Assembly: GCA_030531435.1 (NCBI GenBank)
Contig: JAUNNN010000002.1
Location: 1-64,000, forward strand
Reading direction: 5' to 3'
Source: Lachnospiraceae bacterium
GTDB lineage: Bacteria; Bacillota; Clostridia; Lachnospirales; Lachnospiraceae
Length of the DNA stretch: 64,000 nt
The notes below the pieces were generated by a model that was not told where the DNA came from, searched no databases, and saw only the letters and a program-made list of their open reading frames with translations. The position numbers and the translations under genes are program-made. The stretch's first letter is position 1, and the number at the start of each line of letters is the position of its first letter. This document shows positions 26,532 through 36,452 of the stretch, piece after piece.

Positions 26532-28842
26532 TGTAATGATATCCCTCTGGCAACGGTTCTGGTCTTTTCTTCAAGTGTAACTTCATTAGAACCTTATCTT
26601 TGAAGGATGGTTCTCTATAATCATAGTTTTGCTTAGCTCTAGCATTCATCAGTACATCATCGTACATTTCCTGCAAGAACATTGATACCTCATATGATAC
26701 TCTAAGAGCTTTCTCCTGCCCTGTAAGATTTTCTATAACAATTTGCGCATCGTCTGTATCAAATATGAATGTACGTCCACTTATGGCATAACCATTCATG
26801 AGATACTTATCTACTTCTGTTATTGATCCGTCTTTATTGACAATATCAAGATATTTAACGGTTACAATAGATGCATACTCTGTAGGATCTATTCTTATAG
26901 CTCGCATATTATTCTGAAGAGGTATCTCCATTGTAACATTTGGTCCTTTAAGCTCTGGCATTACTATTACTCTTCTGTCATCCGTAAAGCCTTCACCGTA
27001 ACTGTAATAAATCTTAGGGTTATTAAGATTTCTTAAATGTTCACTCTCTTTTAATATGTTATTTAAGAATACTGTGTTTGTTGGCATTATAGCATGAAGA
27101 ACTTCTAATGATGCCACACCACCTATAACATAGACCTGGAAGCAGTGTTCCATATCTATGAACATTTTTACTTCTGCATCACTAAAGCCAAGTTCTTCAT
27201 ATATATTGATTCCAATTTTATTATAGTATTCCTTATATCCGCTTTCTGATGACTCAAGGAAATAATACAAACCTCTAAAAGCAAGGAATTTATCAGGAAT
27301 AGGGAAATCAAACACCCATTCATAGTCAAGAATATTCCAGTTACCATCAGGCCCTTTATCCTTATCAAATACAATATTAGAAAAGATAATATCATAATTA
27401 CTTCCGGCTTTTCCTGTGTATACCTCTTTAAATTCTCTCTTCTTAAAGATTTTATTAAATCTTTCTGTTTCTCTAAATATTGCTCCCTGTGATAAAGAGC
27501 ATACAATTGAGATATACTTCTTGATTATTGATGTTACTTCATCATATTCACCTTGCTTAACAAGGTCATATAAATACTCTTCAAGGTTCTTACCTTCAAC
27601 AAAATCAAGCTTTAATACATCAATTGACTTTGATGTTGCTCCTGCAACAAGTGGTGCAGGCTCTTTTCCTTCAATATATTCACATTTATTTGGAATAAAC
27701 CTAGTCCCAGCATAATCTCTAGATAATTCCATATAGTGCTCTGATATTTTCTTAACATGTGCATTTGCATCATGATTCAAGGCTAATTTATATACACTAA
27801 GCTCTTTATTATTATCCTCATAAATAATAGTTGCTGTTCTAAGCTCACGTAATCTTTCATTAGCATATTTTGCAAATACTGGAACTGCCTTTAAAACATC
27901 CTCTGGTTTTTCTTTCGTTACTACTACTAGAAACGAGTTTGAGAAAAATGGGAACTTTCCTTCTTCAATAACAGCATCAAACGCTTTACATTCATCAAAC
28001 AATACAACTCTATCATTATCAAAATTTCTTAGGTTTGTATTAAGCTCACCCTGCTTTGGTAAATGCTCATCTGAATATATTACATTTGGAAGCTTGTAGT
28101 CAGGATATGGATAGTAAAACTTTGACTGAAGTCCATTATCACTAAACATTTTTTCAAGACTCTCTCGGCTAAATGTTTTTACTCCTGTACTATTTGTATA
28201 TCCTTCAATTCCTTCAAAATATCTTCCTGTGTGATCTTCCTTACATCCAGCAAAATACTTAAGGCCAAATTTATTCTCGATTGCAACAACAATCTTTCCA
28301 CCAGGCGCAAGATGCTTTTCAATCTTTTTTATGAATTCATTATATGGATTTTCACTATGGATATAGCTCGCACCATATTCAAGAACACCAATTAATGTGA
28401 TTACATCGTATTTTTCTGTAAGATTTGGTTCAATTGTCTCGAAATTTCCAACAAGTATTTCAATATTTCCGTATTCTTTATGTCTTGTTGCATTAATTAA
28501 GCTTCTTTTTTTGCTAAGTTCAATACATGTCACTTTCTCTGACATAGAAGATAATACGCCAGTTATAGCACCACATCCTGAACCAATTTCAAGCACCTTA
28601 GACTTCTTTGATATAGGAAGCCATGAAACAACATTTTCTCTTATATGAGAAAGATGATACATTACGCTCCATGACCTTGAGCCTTCTATAATGTGCTCGT
28701 AATCATTTTCTGAATAACGCGTAACTAAATCAAGGAGAACATCTTCTGCCTCTCCCTCTGAATAATAATCTACACCATCATAATATTCTAAATTTAATAC
28801 AACGTTTCCTACTTTTTCAATCTTTTCACTCATCTTCGCCAT
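26521..28842 (-). CDS. Methyltransferase fused to a kinase-like region, WbdD-like
   Basis: 773 residues in three parts. Residues 50-310 are a class I SAM methyltransferase: motif I VLEIGSGCGAITG (83-95), CIELSKKR at the ribose position, and DVITLIGVLEYG. Residues about 320-585 resemble a small-molecule or protein kinase fold: a VYKLAL lysine strand, a hinge-like LKLDFVEGKNLEEYL, and a C-lobe with FSNIVFDKDKGPDGNWNILDYEWVFDFP, where DYE could bind metal. A beta-rich tail follows. In E. coli O9a, WbdD is a methyltransferase-kinase that caps the non-reducing end of an ABC-exported polysaccharide and sets its length. Here the gene overlaps wzt by 17 bp, which supports the same job. The kinase assignment is by pattern only. 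Confidence 0.75.
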   Translation of the reverse strand: MAKMSEKIEKVGNVVLNLEYYDGVDYYSEGEAEDVLLDLVTRYSENDYEHIIEGSRSWSVMYHLSHIRENVVSWLPISKKSKVLEIGSGCGAITGVLSSMSEKVTCIELSKKRSLINATRHKEYGNIEILVGNFETIEPNLTEKYDVITLIGVLEYGASYIHSENPYNEFIKKIEKHLAPGGKIVVAIENKFGLKYFAGCKEDHTGRYFEGIEGYTNSTGVKTFSRESLEKMFSDNGLQSKFYYPYPDYKLPNVIYSDEHLPKQGELNTNLRNFDNDRVVLFDECKAFDAVIEEGKFPFFSNSFLVVVTKEKPEDVLKAVPVFAKYANERLRELRTATIIYEDNNKELSVYKLALNHDANAHVKKISEHYMELSRDYAGTRFIPNKCEYIEGKEPAPLVAGATSKSIDVLKLDFVEGKNLEEYLYDLVKQGEYDEVTSIIKKYISIVCSLSQGAIFRETERFNKIFKKREFKEVYTGKAGSNYDIIFSNIVFDKDKGPDGNWNILDYEWVFDFPIPDKFLAFRGLYYFLESSESGYKEYYNKIGINIYEELGFSDAEVKMFIDMEHCFQVYVIGGVASLEVLHAIMPTNTVFLNNILKESEHLRNLNNPKIYYSYGEGFTDDRRVIVMPELKGPNVTMEIPLQNNMRAIRIDPTEYASIVTVKYLDIVNKDGSITEVDKYLMNGYAISGRTFIFDTDDAQIVIENLTGQEKALRVSYEVSMFLQEMYDDVLMNARAKQNYDYREPSFKDKVLMKLHLKKRPEPLPEGYHYNVL

Positions 28843-30103
28843 CTTTTCTCACAGTAATAATTGTATTCATATCATAGAATCCTGTGGTATTTTTTGATGA
28901 AATAACTGAAAGGTTAAATACATCATATAATCTATGGTAGACGGTAAAGTTTCCATCCTTATATCCAACGCATCCAAGAGAAACAAGATACTCTCCACCT
29001 TGAAGATTCATATTCTGAGTAAATGTTGCAATAAGTGCATCTCCTGGGTTAGGTGTTTCTATTGTCATTTTCTCAAACATTGTATTTGTTCCAGTTATTT
29101 CTGTACCCTGCATGTTTTTAAATGACACTGCAAAGATTGGATCCTGTATACTCTCAAAAAATCTGATTTTAAGCTTAACAGTGAATTCCTCACCCTTTAT
29201 TATTGTATTCGTAATATTTCCTTCATTATCATAAGCGCAATAGTCTTCGAACTCAGCAATACCGCTGCCATATTCGTCAAACTTAGGATTAAGATTCATC
29301 TGATCTTTCCACTTTGCACCTTCAGAAATATTCTGGCTCTTTTTTGTATCAGACACTTTATCCAGCTGACCAACAAGAACCTTCTTATACATATCTATAA
29401 TTTCTTTTGGTTCGCCCTCACCAATCTTTTTACCCTTTTCAAGAAGAACTACTCTATCGCAGTACTTACTTATTGAGCTAAGATCATGGCTAACAAAAAG
29501 AATTGTCTTACCCTGTTTTTTAAACTCTTCAAACTTTCTATAGCACTTATTCTGGAAAAATACGTCTCCAACAGAAAGTGCCTCATCAACGATAAGAATT
29601 TCAGGATCTATATTAATCGCTACAGCAAAAGCAAGACGAACAAACATACCGCTTGAATAAGTCTTAACCTTCTGATTAACAAAGTCTCCTATATCTGCAA
29701 AATCAAGAATGTCCTGAAGCTTTTCATCAATTTCTGCTTCAGAAAAACCAATCATTGTTCCATTTAAATAGATATTTTCAATACCTGTAAATTCCATATT
29801 AAATCCAGCACCTAATTCCAAAAGTGCAGATACTCTTCCATCAATAGTAACGCTACCCTCGGTTGGATTTAATACACCTGTAATAATCTTTAGTATTGTT
29901 GATTTTCCAGAACCATTTGTTCCAATAATACCAACAGTTTCGCCTCGTTTAATCGAAAAGCTCACATCATTAAGCGCATAATGATCATGTGCATTTACAC
30001 GCTTTCCAAGATGAAGTGCTTCTTTTAGGCGGTCTCTATTTCTATCGTATAATCTGTAGACCTTTTTTAAATTTTTAATTTCTATAGCAACATTATTATC
30101 CAT
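28826..30103 (-). CDS. wzt: Polysaccharide ABC exporter ATPase with carbohydrate-binding tail
   Basis: 425 residues. The nucleotide-binding domain has Walker A GTNGSGKST (61-69), the signature YSSGM (149-153) and Walker B ILIVDE (169-174), with the GAGFNMEFTG and QNKCYRKF segments seen in O-antigen, teichoic acid and capsule exporters. After residue 250 comes a roughly 165-residue beta-rich domain (EEFTVKLKIRFFE, PIFAVSFKNMQGTEI, GEYLVSLGCVG) matching the Wzt C-terminal carbohydrate-binding type, which recognises the capped end of the polymer before export. It is paired with wzm 14 nt upstream and the putative capping enzyme downstream. Confidence 0.93.
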   Translation of the reverse strand: MDNNVAIEIKNLKKVYRLYDRNRDRLKEALHLGKRVNAHDHYALNDVSFSIKRGETVGIIGTNGSGKSTILKIITGVLNPTEGSVTIDGRVSALLELGAGFNMEFTGIENIYLNGTMIGFSEAEIDEKLQDILDFADIGDFVNQKVKTYSSGMFVRLAFAVAINIDPEILIVDEALSVGDVFFQNKCYRKFEEFKKQGKTILFVSHDLSSISKYCDRVVLLEKGKKIGEGEPKEIIDMYKKVLVGQLDKVSDTKKSQNISEGAKWKDQMNLNPKFDEYGSGIAEFEDYCAYDNEGNITNTIIKGEEFTVKLKIRFFESIQDPIFAVSFKNMQGTEITGTNTMFEKMTIETPNPGDALIATFTQNMNLQGGEYLVSLGCVGYKDGNFTVYHRLYDVFNLSVISSKNTTGFYDMNTIITVRKDGEDE

Positions 30104-30117
30104 AACAATTCTCTATA

Positions 30118-31122
30118 TTAGAGTACATCTGCGAAATGCACTTTAAGTCTCTTAAATACAAGGGCTCCAACAGCAAACATAAGTAATGTTAAAATCCAGA
30201 AATATGATGTTGAGAAAAATGTTTCCCAAAACCATATTTTGTCGATTAAAGCATTTCTATATCCTTCAACTATATAATTCATAGGATTAAGCTTAAATAA
30301 GAATTTCATCCATGCGTACTGTGGATGTGATTCAAGCATAGAATTTAAATTCCAAAGAATTGGTGTTGCCCATATTCCTACCTGAAGAGCTATCGAAATA
30401 ATCTGTCCAAGGTCCCTAAAAAATACTACTATTGCGCATGTAATATAGCAAAGTCCAAGTACAAAAATAAACATACATGCTGAATAATATATTATCTGCA
30501 ATGTATATAAATCTGGATACATTCCGTAGCATGAATATAAAATCAGTGTGAACAATACGAAAAATACATGTACAAAAAGTGCTGAAATAATTTTAATAAT
30601 TGGAAGAATACTTATCTTGAAAACTACCTTTTTAACAAGATAATTATATTCTAACAGTGCATTTGTTCCACTTGATAGAGCTTCAGAAAAATAGAACCAT
30701 GGAACTATACCTGCAATAAGCCAAAGTACATAAGGTATTTCAAGGTCACCATTAAGTGTTGTTGCTCTTGATGGAATAGCTATTGTAAATACAAACCAAT
30801 ACAGAAGTACTGTAATAATTGGCTGAACAAACGCCCAAATAATACCAAGATATGAACCAGCATATCTTGTCTTAAAATCATTCTTTGCAAGCTTCCATAT
30901 TAGTTCTTTATTTTGGAATAGCTCAATAGGAAGGATTACGATTTTGTCGTATCCAACAAGAAATACAATATATATTGCATTAAGAATTATGCAGGAAATA
31001 ACCTTTTTAATTGTTTCCTGCGTTTGATTATCTAAAGGATTGTGATGAAGAATAATATATAAATCAAGCGCCACCACAAATATTGTTACGATCAATATCG
31101 TCAGTTTCTTTTTATTTTCCAT
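30118..31122 (-). CDS. wzm: Polysaccharide ABC exporter permease
   Basis: About 334 residues from the ATG at 31122; a longer frame starts with TTG at 31137 but lies inside rmlC. Two extra N-terminal helices (about 6-25 and 38-58) precede the ABC-2 permease core of six helices: LAKNDFKTRYAGSYLGIIWAFVQP is the amphipathic entry helix typical of Wzm/TagG/KpsM proteins, followed by WLIAGIVPWFYFSEAL and KLNPMNYIVEGYRNAL. With the adjacent ATPase it would move a finished lipid-linked glycan across the membrane. The first two helices are not part of classical Wzm and are a notable extension. Confidence 0.9.
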   Translation of the reverse strand: MENKKKLTILIVTIFVVALDLYIILHHNPLDNQTQETIKKVISCIILNAIYIVFLVGYDKIVILPIELFQNKELIWKLAKNDFKTRYAGSYLGIIWAFVQPIITVLLYWFVFTIAIPSRATTLNGDLEIPYVLWLIAGIVPWFYFSEALSSGTNALLEYNYLVKKVVFKISILPIIKIISALFVHVFFVLFTLILYSCYGMYPDLYTLQIIYYSACMFIFVLGLCYITCAIVVFFRDLGQIISIALQVGIWATPILWNLNSMLESHPQYAWMKFLFKLNPMNYIVEGYRNALIDKIWFWETFFSTSYFWILTLLMFAVGALVFKRLKVHFADVL

Positions 31123-31666
31123 TATCACGCTCAGCAAGTGTTGGCCACTTAGTATCTTTCTCAGAGAATATTAATTCAATGCCCTCAACTGGCCATTCAA
31201 CACCAACATCAGGGTCATTCCATATAATTCCGCCTTCATCGTTTGGATGATAAAAATCTGTACATTTATATGCAAATTCTGCGTAATCTGAAAGTACTAC
31301 AAATCCATGTGCAAATCCCTTTGGTATAAAGAACTGCTTTTTATTTTCTTCTGATAAACGTACACCAAACCACTTGCCATATGTCTTTGATCCTTCTCTT
31401 AAATCAACGGCAACGTCAAATACTTCTCCTCTTACACATCTAACAAGCTTATCCTGAGGGTAATTGATTTGGAAATGTAATCCTCTAATAACTCCTTTTT
31501 TTGAAGCAGACTGATTATCCTGTACAAAAACCTCAGGTATTCCTGCCTCTTTGAAATCGTTATAGTTATAAACCTCCATGAAGTAACCTCTGTTATCCCC
31601 AAAAACTGTTGGAGTAATAACCTTAAGTCCTTCTATTTCACATGTTTCAACTGTAATTTTTCCCAT
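31112..31666 (-). CDS. rmlC: dTDP-4-dehydrorhamnose 3,5-epimerase
   Basis: 184 residues, typical length. RmlC features: the strand VFGDNRGYFMEVYN, FVQDNQSASKKGVIRGLHFQ with the catalytic-type histidine in RGLHFQ, KLVRCVRGEVFDVAVDLR, and IPKGFAHGFVVLSDYAEFAYKC with the second conserved histidine/tyrosine region. The enzyme epimerises C3 and C5 of dTDP-4-keto-6-deoxyglucose on the way to dTDP-L-rhamnose. An AAAGGA site precedes the start. rmlA and rmlB lie upstream, separated from it by the GH25 gene; no rmlD was found in the window. It overlaps the start of wzm by 11 bp. Confidence 0.95.
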   Translation of the reverse strand: MGKITVETCEIEGLKVITPTVFGDNRGYFMEVYNYNDFKEAGIPEVFVQDNQSASKKGVIRGLHFQINYPQDKLVRCVRGEVFDVAVDLREGSKTYGKWFGVRLSEENKKQFFIPKGFAHGFVVLSDYAEFAYKCTDFYHPNDEGGIIWNDPDVGVEWPVEGIELIFSEKDTKWPTLAERDNGK

Positions 31667-31722
31667 AATTATATCCTTTATAATATTATTTAAATTCTAT
31701 AATTTATATTGTTCTATCAGAA

Positions 31723-34449
31723 TTAATATCCCATATATGACTGGTTCATATCTACATATCCGCTTATTCCGTTTACAGAACCCTTTGACGTATACTGCCA
31801 CATGTCATATCTTCCAGAGTAAGTAGGTCCACCTGAATTGTACTGGGCAAGCCAAATCTTATATCCTGAAAGCGCACCTGCATTCATATAGCTTGTGAGC
31901 CATGTCTTATTTGCATAAACGCCAGCTGAATAACCAGCACTTCTTATTGTGTTACAGAATGCTTTAATAATCTCTGTTCTCTGAGATGCACTCATTCCAT
32001 TATATCCAGGACGGTTACTGCTTTCACAGTCCATAAATATTGGGTAATCAAGACCATATCCCTTACAAAGGTATGCACACATTGATGCTTCCTCAACAGC
32101 TTCAGCTTCGCTAACAGCTGTTGTGAAGAAGTAAACGCCAACCTTGAGTCCTGCTGCCTTTGCACCTCTAATATGGCTCTTGAAGTATGGATCCTCAACA
32201 AGAACACCTGTTGATGAACCTCTGTAACCGCATCGAATAATTACATAATTTACACCAGATGCTTTAACGCTTTCCCAGTTAATACTTGGCTGATATTTAG
32301 AAACATCAATACCAAGAGTTCCTGAACCCTGAGAAAGGACACCATCTGAATCAAATTTATAACTAACACCGCCAATAATCTGTTCACCAGTTACCTTTGA
32401 ATGGTCGCGGTTGAAGTAGTATCTCTTACCATCTATTGTCTGCCAGCCAGTATATTCATAGCTTTCTGCTTTACGATAGTAAGTACTATAATTTCCACTT
32501 CTGTAATCTTTATATTTTGCTAATCTGTATGAATCGCCATCTTTTACATATAGCGCATTCTTTGAAGCATCATACAGCTGAGCATCATCTGAATACTCTT
32601 TCTTGTTTTCATATCCACATAATGCACATTTATTTCCTGAATATGAACAGTTTTCTGTCTTTTCATCTCCACAGCTACACTTTGCTTTGTGTGTTCCATT
32701 TCCATTTGATGTACATGTATATGTATGGCTATGAGCATATCCACACTTACTGCAGTTTGTTTTGCTGTCGCAAGCCTCTGTATTAGTATATGTACATCCT
32801 GAAACTGTACATTTTACTGTATGAGTTCCATTGTTATTATTTGTATAGCTAAAAGTATGGTTGTGTGCTGTTGAACTACTGCTTGAGCTTGAGCTAGAAC
32901 TACTGCTACTTGAGCTTGAACTACTGCTGCTAGTACTTGGTGGTTGATAATTTGGATCATCTGCTCCACATGAACACTTTCCATCAGTATATGAATGTGT
33001 ATGAGGTTCATCAGCACCGCAAATGCTACACTTTCCATCCGAATACGAATGAGCATGACTAGGATCTATATCTCCGCATTCACACTTCCCGTTTGAATAA
33101 GAATGTGTATGCGCGGGTGGATCTATTGGTGCTTCACCCTCCTCAGTAGCTCTAAGCATCAGCCTTGATGCAAAAAGATTGTTTTTTGCAACTGGCGCCT
33201 TAACAGACGCTTTCATATTATTTATTACTGCAAGGAACTTGTTTTCTTTATTAATTGAAGCCGTCTTTGTTAAATCAGGAGTTGCCTCAACATATTCTTC
33301 ACCAATTGCAACCTTTGTTGATTCTAAAACTTCGACTGTATCTGTATTAACAGGTCCTGTCTCAACATCAGCAGCTTGGTTACCATTTGCATCCTCAGCT
33401 GCAGCATTGATTTCTTTTTCGGACTTAATTTCTTCCTTAATATCCTGGATTACTTTATATTCAACTTTAGCCTTAACATCCACCATCTGGCTTGTAACTG
33501 GTAGTTCATAACCTTCAAGTGAACTATTTGGTATAAGTGTAACTGTGTAATCCCCTGCCTTAACATCAGTCAAATGGATTATTCCATCCATATCATCATC
33601 TGATGCTTCAGTCTCGTTATTATCTCCATCCACAATATTAACTGACCATGGAATGTTTTTTACTAATGTATCATCTTCATCAACAAGCTTTATCTTAAGA
33701 TCTTTTTCAACAGAAGACAAAACAAGTGATAATACTTTGAATATATCTGGCGTAGCTTCTTCAGCCGAAATAGGGGCTTCTATATTCTCCACCTGCTGTG
33801 CAATAGTATCAGCACCTGCAGCTTCAAACTGCATCAAGCACTCCATTGCATATGCTCTATTTTCTGCTCCCTTAAGCTTTGCATATACAGAAGTTGTCAT
33901 TACACTAGATACAAAAATTGCAAAAGCAAGAGCACAAGCCACCCACTGAATAGGGGATGCTGCAAGGAATTCTTCAAAAAAGCTCTTTTTCTCTGCAGCT
34001 GGTTTGACCGCCTTTTTGTATTCAGAATAATCTTTATCCTGCCAATCTGACGACTTAGCTCTAAACATAGAACCATTGTCAGTTGACACTTCTTCTGATT
34101 TTATTTTTTTAGAAGACGAAGGCTTTTTAACTGAACTTTTTACATGATTATCACCAAGAGATGCCATATCTTTTGAATCACCACTAACAATGGTGATACT
34201 TTTTTGTGCATTCTCCTGCTGACGTTTTCTTAAAACCTCATCCTTTGTTCCTTTTTTTACACGTCTTCTTACTTTACGTTTTGGTTCATTATCTCTAATT
34301 ACAATTCTATTTCCGTGAGATGCATCAACAGTAGTATTTCCAAATAATTCTTCAATTTTACTGTTTCTTTCATTCTCTACAAGCTCAATGTTTTCAAGAT
34401 AATCGAAGTCTCCTTCGTGTGAACTGTTCTTTTTCCCCTTATTGAACAT
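31723..34449 (-). CDS. Membrane-anchored GH25 lysozyme-like protein with Cys/His repeats
   Basis: 908 residues. A basic cytoplasmic tail of about 165 residues (KRKVRRRVKKG) leads to one membrane helix (about 167-190), then an extracellular part. The latter has a DxxE-rich beta domain with a DVKAGDYTVTL strand (about 255-335), three HTHSYxxGKCxCG-type repeats (447-495), a tract of about 20 serines (506-525), two more HTxxxxxNGTHxxKC units (528-612), a cell-wall-binding-type repeat (GWQTIDGKRYYFN, 667-679) and a C-terminal GH25 domain (710-908) with catalytic-type Asp714 and Asp806-x-Glu808 (MDCES). GH25 enzymes cleave peptidoglycan glycan strands. The location between rmlA and rmlC and the long cytoplasmic tail suggest a wall-remodelling role linked to glycan assembly. 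Confidence 0.88.
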   Translation of the reverse strand: MFNKGKKNSSHEGDFDYLENIELVENERNSKIEELFGNTTVDASHGNRIVIRDNEPKRKVRRRVKKGTKDEVLRKRQQENAQKSITIVSGDSKDMASLGDNHVKSSVKKPSSSKKIKSEEVSTDNGSMFRAKSSDWQDKDYSEYKKAVKPAAEKKSFFEEFLAASPIQWVACALAFAIFVSSVMTTSVYAKLKGAENRAYAMECLMQFEAAGADTIAQQVENIEAPISAEEATPDIFKVLSLVLSSVEKDLKIKLVDEDDTLVKNIPWSVNIVDGDNNETEASDDDMDGIIHLTDVKAGDYTVTLIPNSSLEGYELPVTSQMVDVKAKVEYKVIQDIKEEIKSEKEINAAAEDANGNQAADVETGPVNTDTVEVLESTKVAIGEEYVEATPDLTKTASINKENKFLAVINNMKASVKAPVAKNNLFASRLMLRATEEGEAPIDPPAHTHSYSNGKCECGDIDPSHAHSYSDGKCSICGADEPHTHSYTDGKCSCGADDPNYQPPSTSSSSSSSSSSSSSSSSSSSSTAHNHTFSYTNNNNGTHTVKCTVSGCTYTNTEACDSKTNCSKCGYAHSHTYTCTSNGNGTHKAKCSCGDEKTENCSYSGNKCALCGYENKKEYSDDAQLYDASKNALYVKDGDSYRLAKYKDYRSGNYSTYYRKAESYEYTGWQTIDGKRYYFNRDHSKVTGEQIIGGVSYKFDSDGVLSQGSGTLGIDVSKYQPSINWESVKASGVNYVIIRCGYRGSSTGVLVEDPYFKSHIRGAKAAGLKVGVYFFTTAVSEAEAVEEASMCAYLCKGYGLDYPIFMDCESSNRPGYNGMSASQRTEIIKAFCNTIRSAGYSAGVYANKTWLTSYMNAGALSGYKIWLAQYNSGGPTYSGRYDMWQYTSKGSVNGISGYVDMNQSYMGY

Positions 34450-34482
34450 TTCATTCCCCTTATTATTTAACTATCTTACTAT

Positions 34483-35352
34483 TTATAATCCGTTAGCTAC
34501 ATCCGTTAAATACTTACCATATTCTGTCTTAAGTAACGGTTCTGCAAGTTTTAGAAGCTGTTCCTTATTAATGAATCCTCTTCTAAATGCTATTTCCTCA
34601 ATACATGAGATATACATTCCTTGTCTCTTCTGGAATGCTGCAACAAAATCTGCTGCATCAAGTAACATATCGTGGCTACCTGTATCAAGCCAAGCGAATC
34701 CTCTGCCAAGAGTTTCAACATGCAAATCTCCCCTTTCAAGATATGCATTGTTTACTGATGTTATTTCAATCTCACCTCTGGCTGAAGGCTTTACATTCTT
34801 AGCTATTTCAACTACATCATTATCATAGAAATAGAGACCTGGTACCGCATAATTTGACTTTGGATTTGCAGGTTTCTCTTCAATAGAAAGTGCCATTCCA
34901 TTCTCATCAAATTCAACAACACCGTATTCTCTAGGATCTCTTACATAATACCCAAATATTGTTGCTCCTTTTTCTCTTGAAGCTACATCACGAAGTACCT
35001 TTGAAAAGCTCTGTCCGTAAAAGATATTATCTCCAAGAATTAATGCAACTGAATCATTCCCAATAAATTCTTCACCAATAATAAATGCATCTGCAAGGCC
35101 TCTTGGATACTCCTGAACAGCATATGAGAAGGAAAGTCCTAACTGCTCACCAGTTCCAAATAGTTCTTTAAACATTGGCAAATCTCTTGGTGTAGAAATA
35201 ATTAATATTTCTCTAATGCCAGCAAGCATAAGAATTGACAATGGATAGTAAATCATTGGCTTATCATATACTGGCATCATCTGTTTTGAAACTGCCTTAG
35301 TAAGTGGATATAGTCTTGTGCCAGAACCTCCGGCAAGAATAATACCTTTCAT
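34483..35352 (-). CDS. rmlA: Glucose-1-phosphate thymidylyltransferase
   Basis: 289 residues, normal for RmlA. The N-terminal [25 protein letters not shown] is the nucleotide-binding signature; [28 protein letters not shown] and [10 protein letters not shown] are further conserved blocks, and [14 protein letters not shown] and [13 protein letters not shown] follow. It makes dTDP-glucose from glucose-1-phosphate and dTTP, the entry step for dTDP-rhamnose and for the other dTDP-deoxysugars suggested at 53039-56906. The start shares a base with the rmlB stop (TAATG), so the two are coupled. Confidence 0.97.
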   Translation of the reverse strand: MKGIILAGGSGTRLYPLTKAVSKQMMPVYDKPMIYYPLSILMLAGIREILIISTPRDLPMFKELFGTGEQLGLSFSYAVQEYPRGLADAFIIGEEFIGNDSVALILGDNIFYGQSFSKVLRDVASREKGATIFGYYVRDPREYGVVEFDENGMALSIEEKPANPKSNYAVPGLYFYDNDVVEIAKNVKPSARGEIEITSVNNAYLERGDLHVETLGRGFAWLDTGSHDMLLDAADFVAAFQKRQGMYISCIEEIAFRRGFINKEQLLKLAEPLLKTEYGKYLTDVANGL

Positions 35353-36428
35353 TATTTGTACATCTCCTGATAATATTTCTGGTAATCTCCGCTTGTAACG
35401 TTATTCATCCATTCTGTATTTTCAAAGTACCACTTAATCGTAAGCTTGATACCTTCTGCAAACATTGTTTCAGGCTCCCATCCAATTTCTGACTTAATCT
35501 TATCTGGAGCGATTGCATAACGTCTGTCATGTCCCTTACGATCTTCAACATATGTAATAAGATCATAATTAATATGAGCCTTTCTTTCATCTGTATCTGG
35601 AAGCATTTCTGCTATTGTATCAATAATTATTTTAACGATTTCGATGTTCTGCTTTTCGTTATGACCGCCTACATTATACTTTTCTCCAAGGCGACCCTTC
35701 TCGCAAGCCATATCAATTGCTTTTGCATGGTCCATAACATAAAGCCAGTCTCTAACATTCTTTCCATCACCATATACTGGGAGTTTTTTGCCACTTAAAA
35801 TGTTGTTAATGATAAGTGGAATAAGCTTTTCAGGGAACTGATATGGTCCATAGTTATTTGAACAGTTTGTAATAACTGCTGGGAAGTGGTATGTATCAAC
35901 ATAAGATTTTACAAGAAAATCTGATGAAGCCTTACTTGCTGAATATGGTGAATGTGGATCATATGGAGTTGTCTCATAGAAGTAATCATTTCCATCAGGA
36001 AGTGAACCATATACCTCGTCTGTTGAAACATGTAAAAATCTCTTTCCATCCTTAAATGTTCCATCGCCATTGTCCCATGCAGCCTTAGCGCAGTTAAGCA
36101 TTACAAGAGTACCAAGAACATTTGTCTGAACAAACACTTCTGGATTCTTGATACTTCTATCAACATGACTTTCAGCAGCGAAATGAACTACTCTGTCGAT
36201 GTCATTTTCAGCAAATATTTTAGAAATTGCATCCTTGTCACAAATATCCGCTTTTACAAATGTATAATTATCTCTATTTTCAACATCCTTTAAGTTTTCA
36301 AGATTACCAGCATATGTTAATAAATCAACGTTAATAATCTTAATATCATTGTCATATTTATTAAACATGTAATGGATATAATTTGAGCCTATAAATCCTG
36401 CCCCACCTGTAACTAGATATGTTTTCAT
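35352..36428 (-). CDS. rmlB: dTDP-glucose 4,6-dehydratase
   Basis: 358 residues from the ATG at 36428. The frame stays open to 36470, but those 14 residues are unlike the family, and an AGAAAGGG site precedes the inner start. Features: NAD-binding [15 protein letters not shown] at the N-terminus, [21 protein letters not shown] with the catalytic TDE, and [14 protein letters not shown] with the Tyr-x3-Lys pair. It converts dTDP-glucose to dTDP-4-keto-6-deoxyglucose, the branch point for rhamnose, 3-amino and 2-deoxy sugars. It is the first gene of the long downstream run, with its own promoter at 36533-36561 and an inverted repeat in the leader. Confidence 0.97.
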   Translation of the reverse strand: MKTYLVTGGAGFIGSNYIHYMFNKYDNDIKIINVDLLTYAGNLENLKDVENRDNYTFVKADICDKDAISKIFAENDIDRVVHFAAESHVDRSIKNPEVFVQTNVLGTLVMLNCAKAAWDNGDGTFKDGKRFLHVSTDEVYGSLPDGNDYFYETTPYDPHSPYSASKASSDFLVKSYVDTYHFPAVITNCSNNYGPYQFPEKLIPLIINNILSGKKLPVYGDGKNVRDWLYVMDHAKAIDMACEKGRLGEKYNVGGHNEKQNIEIVKIIIDTIAEMLPDTDERKAHINYDLITYVEDRKGHDRRYAIAPDKIKSEIGWEPETMFAEGIKLTIKWYFENTEWMNNVTSGDYQKYYQEMYK

Positions 36429-36452
36429 TAAAAGTACCCTTTCTGTTTGTTC

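Noticed and set aside
32800-33110. Regular short repeats that could suggest a CRISPR or satellite array
   Set aside because: They are in frame and encode the HTHSY-GKC repeats and Ser tract of the GH25 protein; unit length and spacing are irregular.
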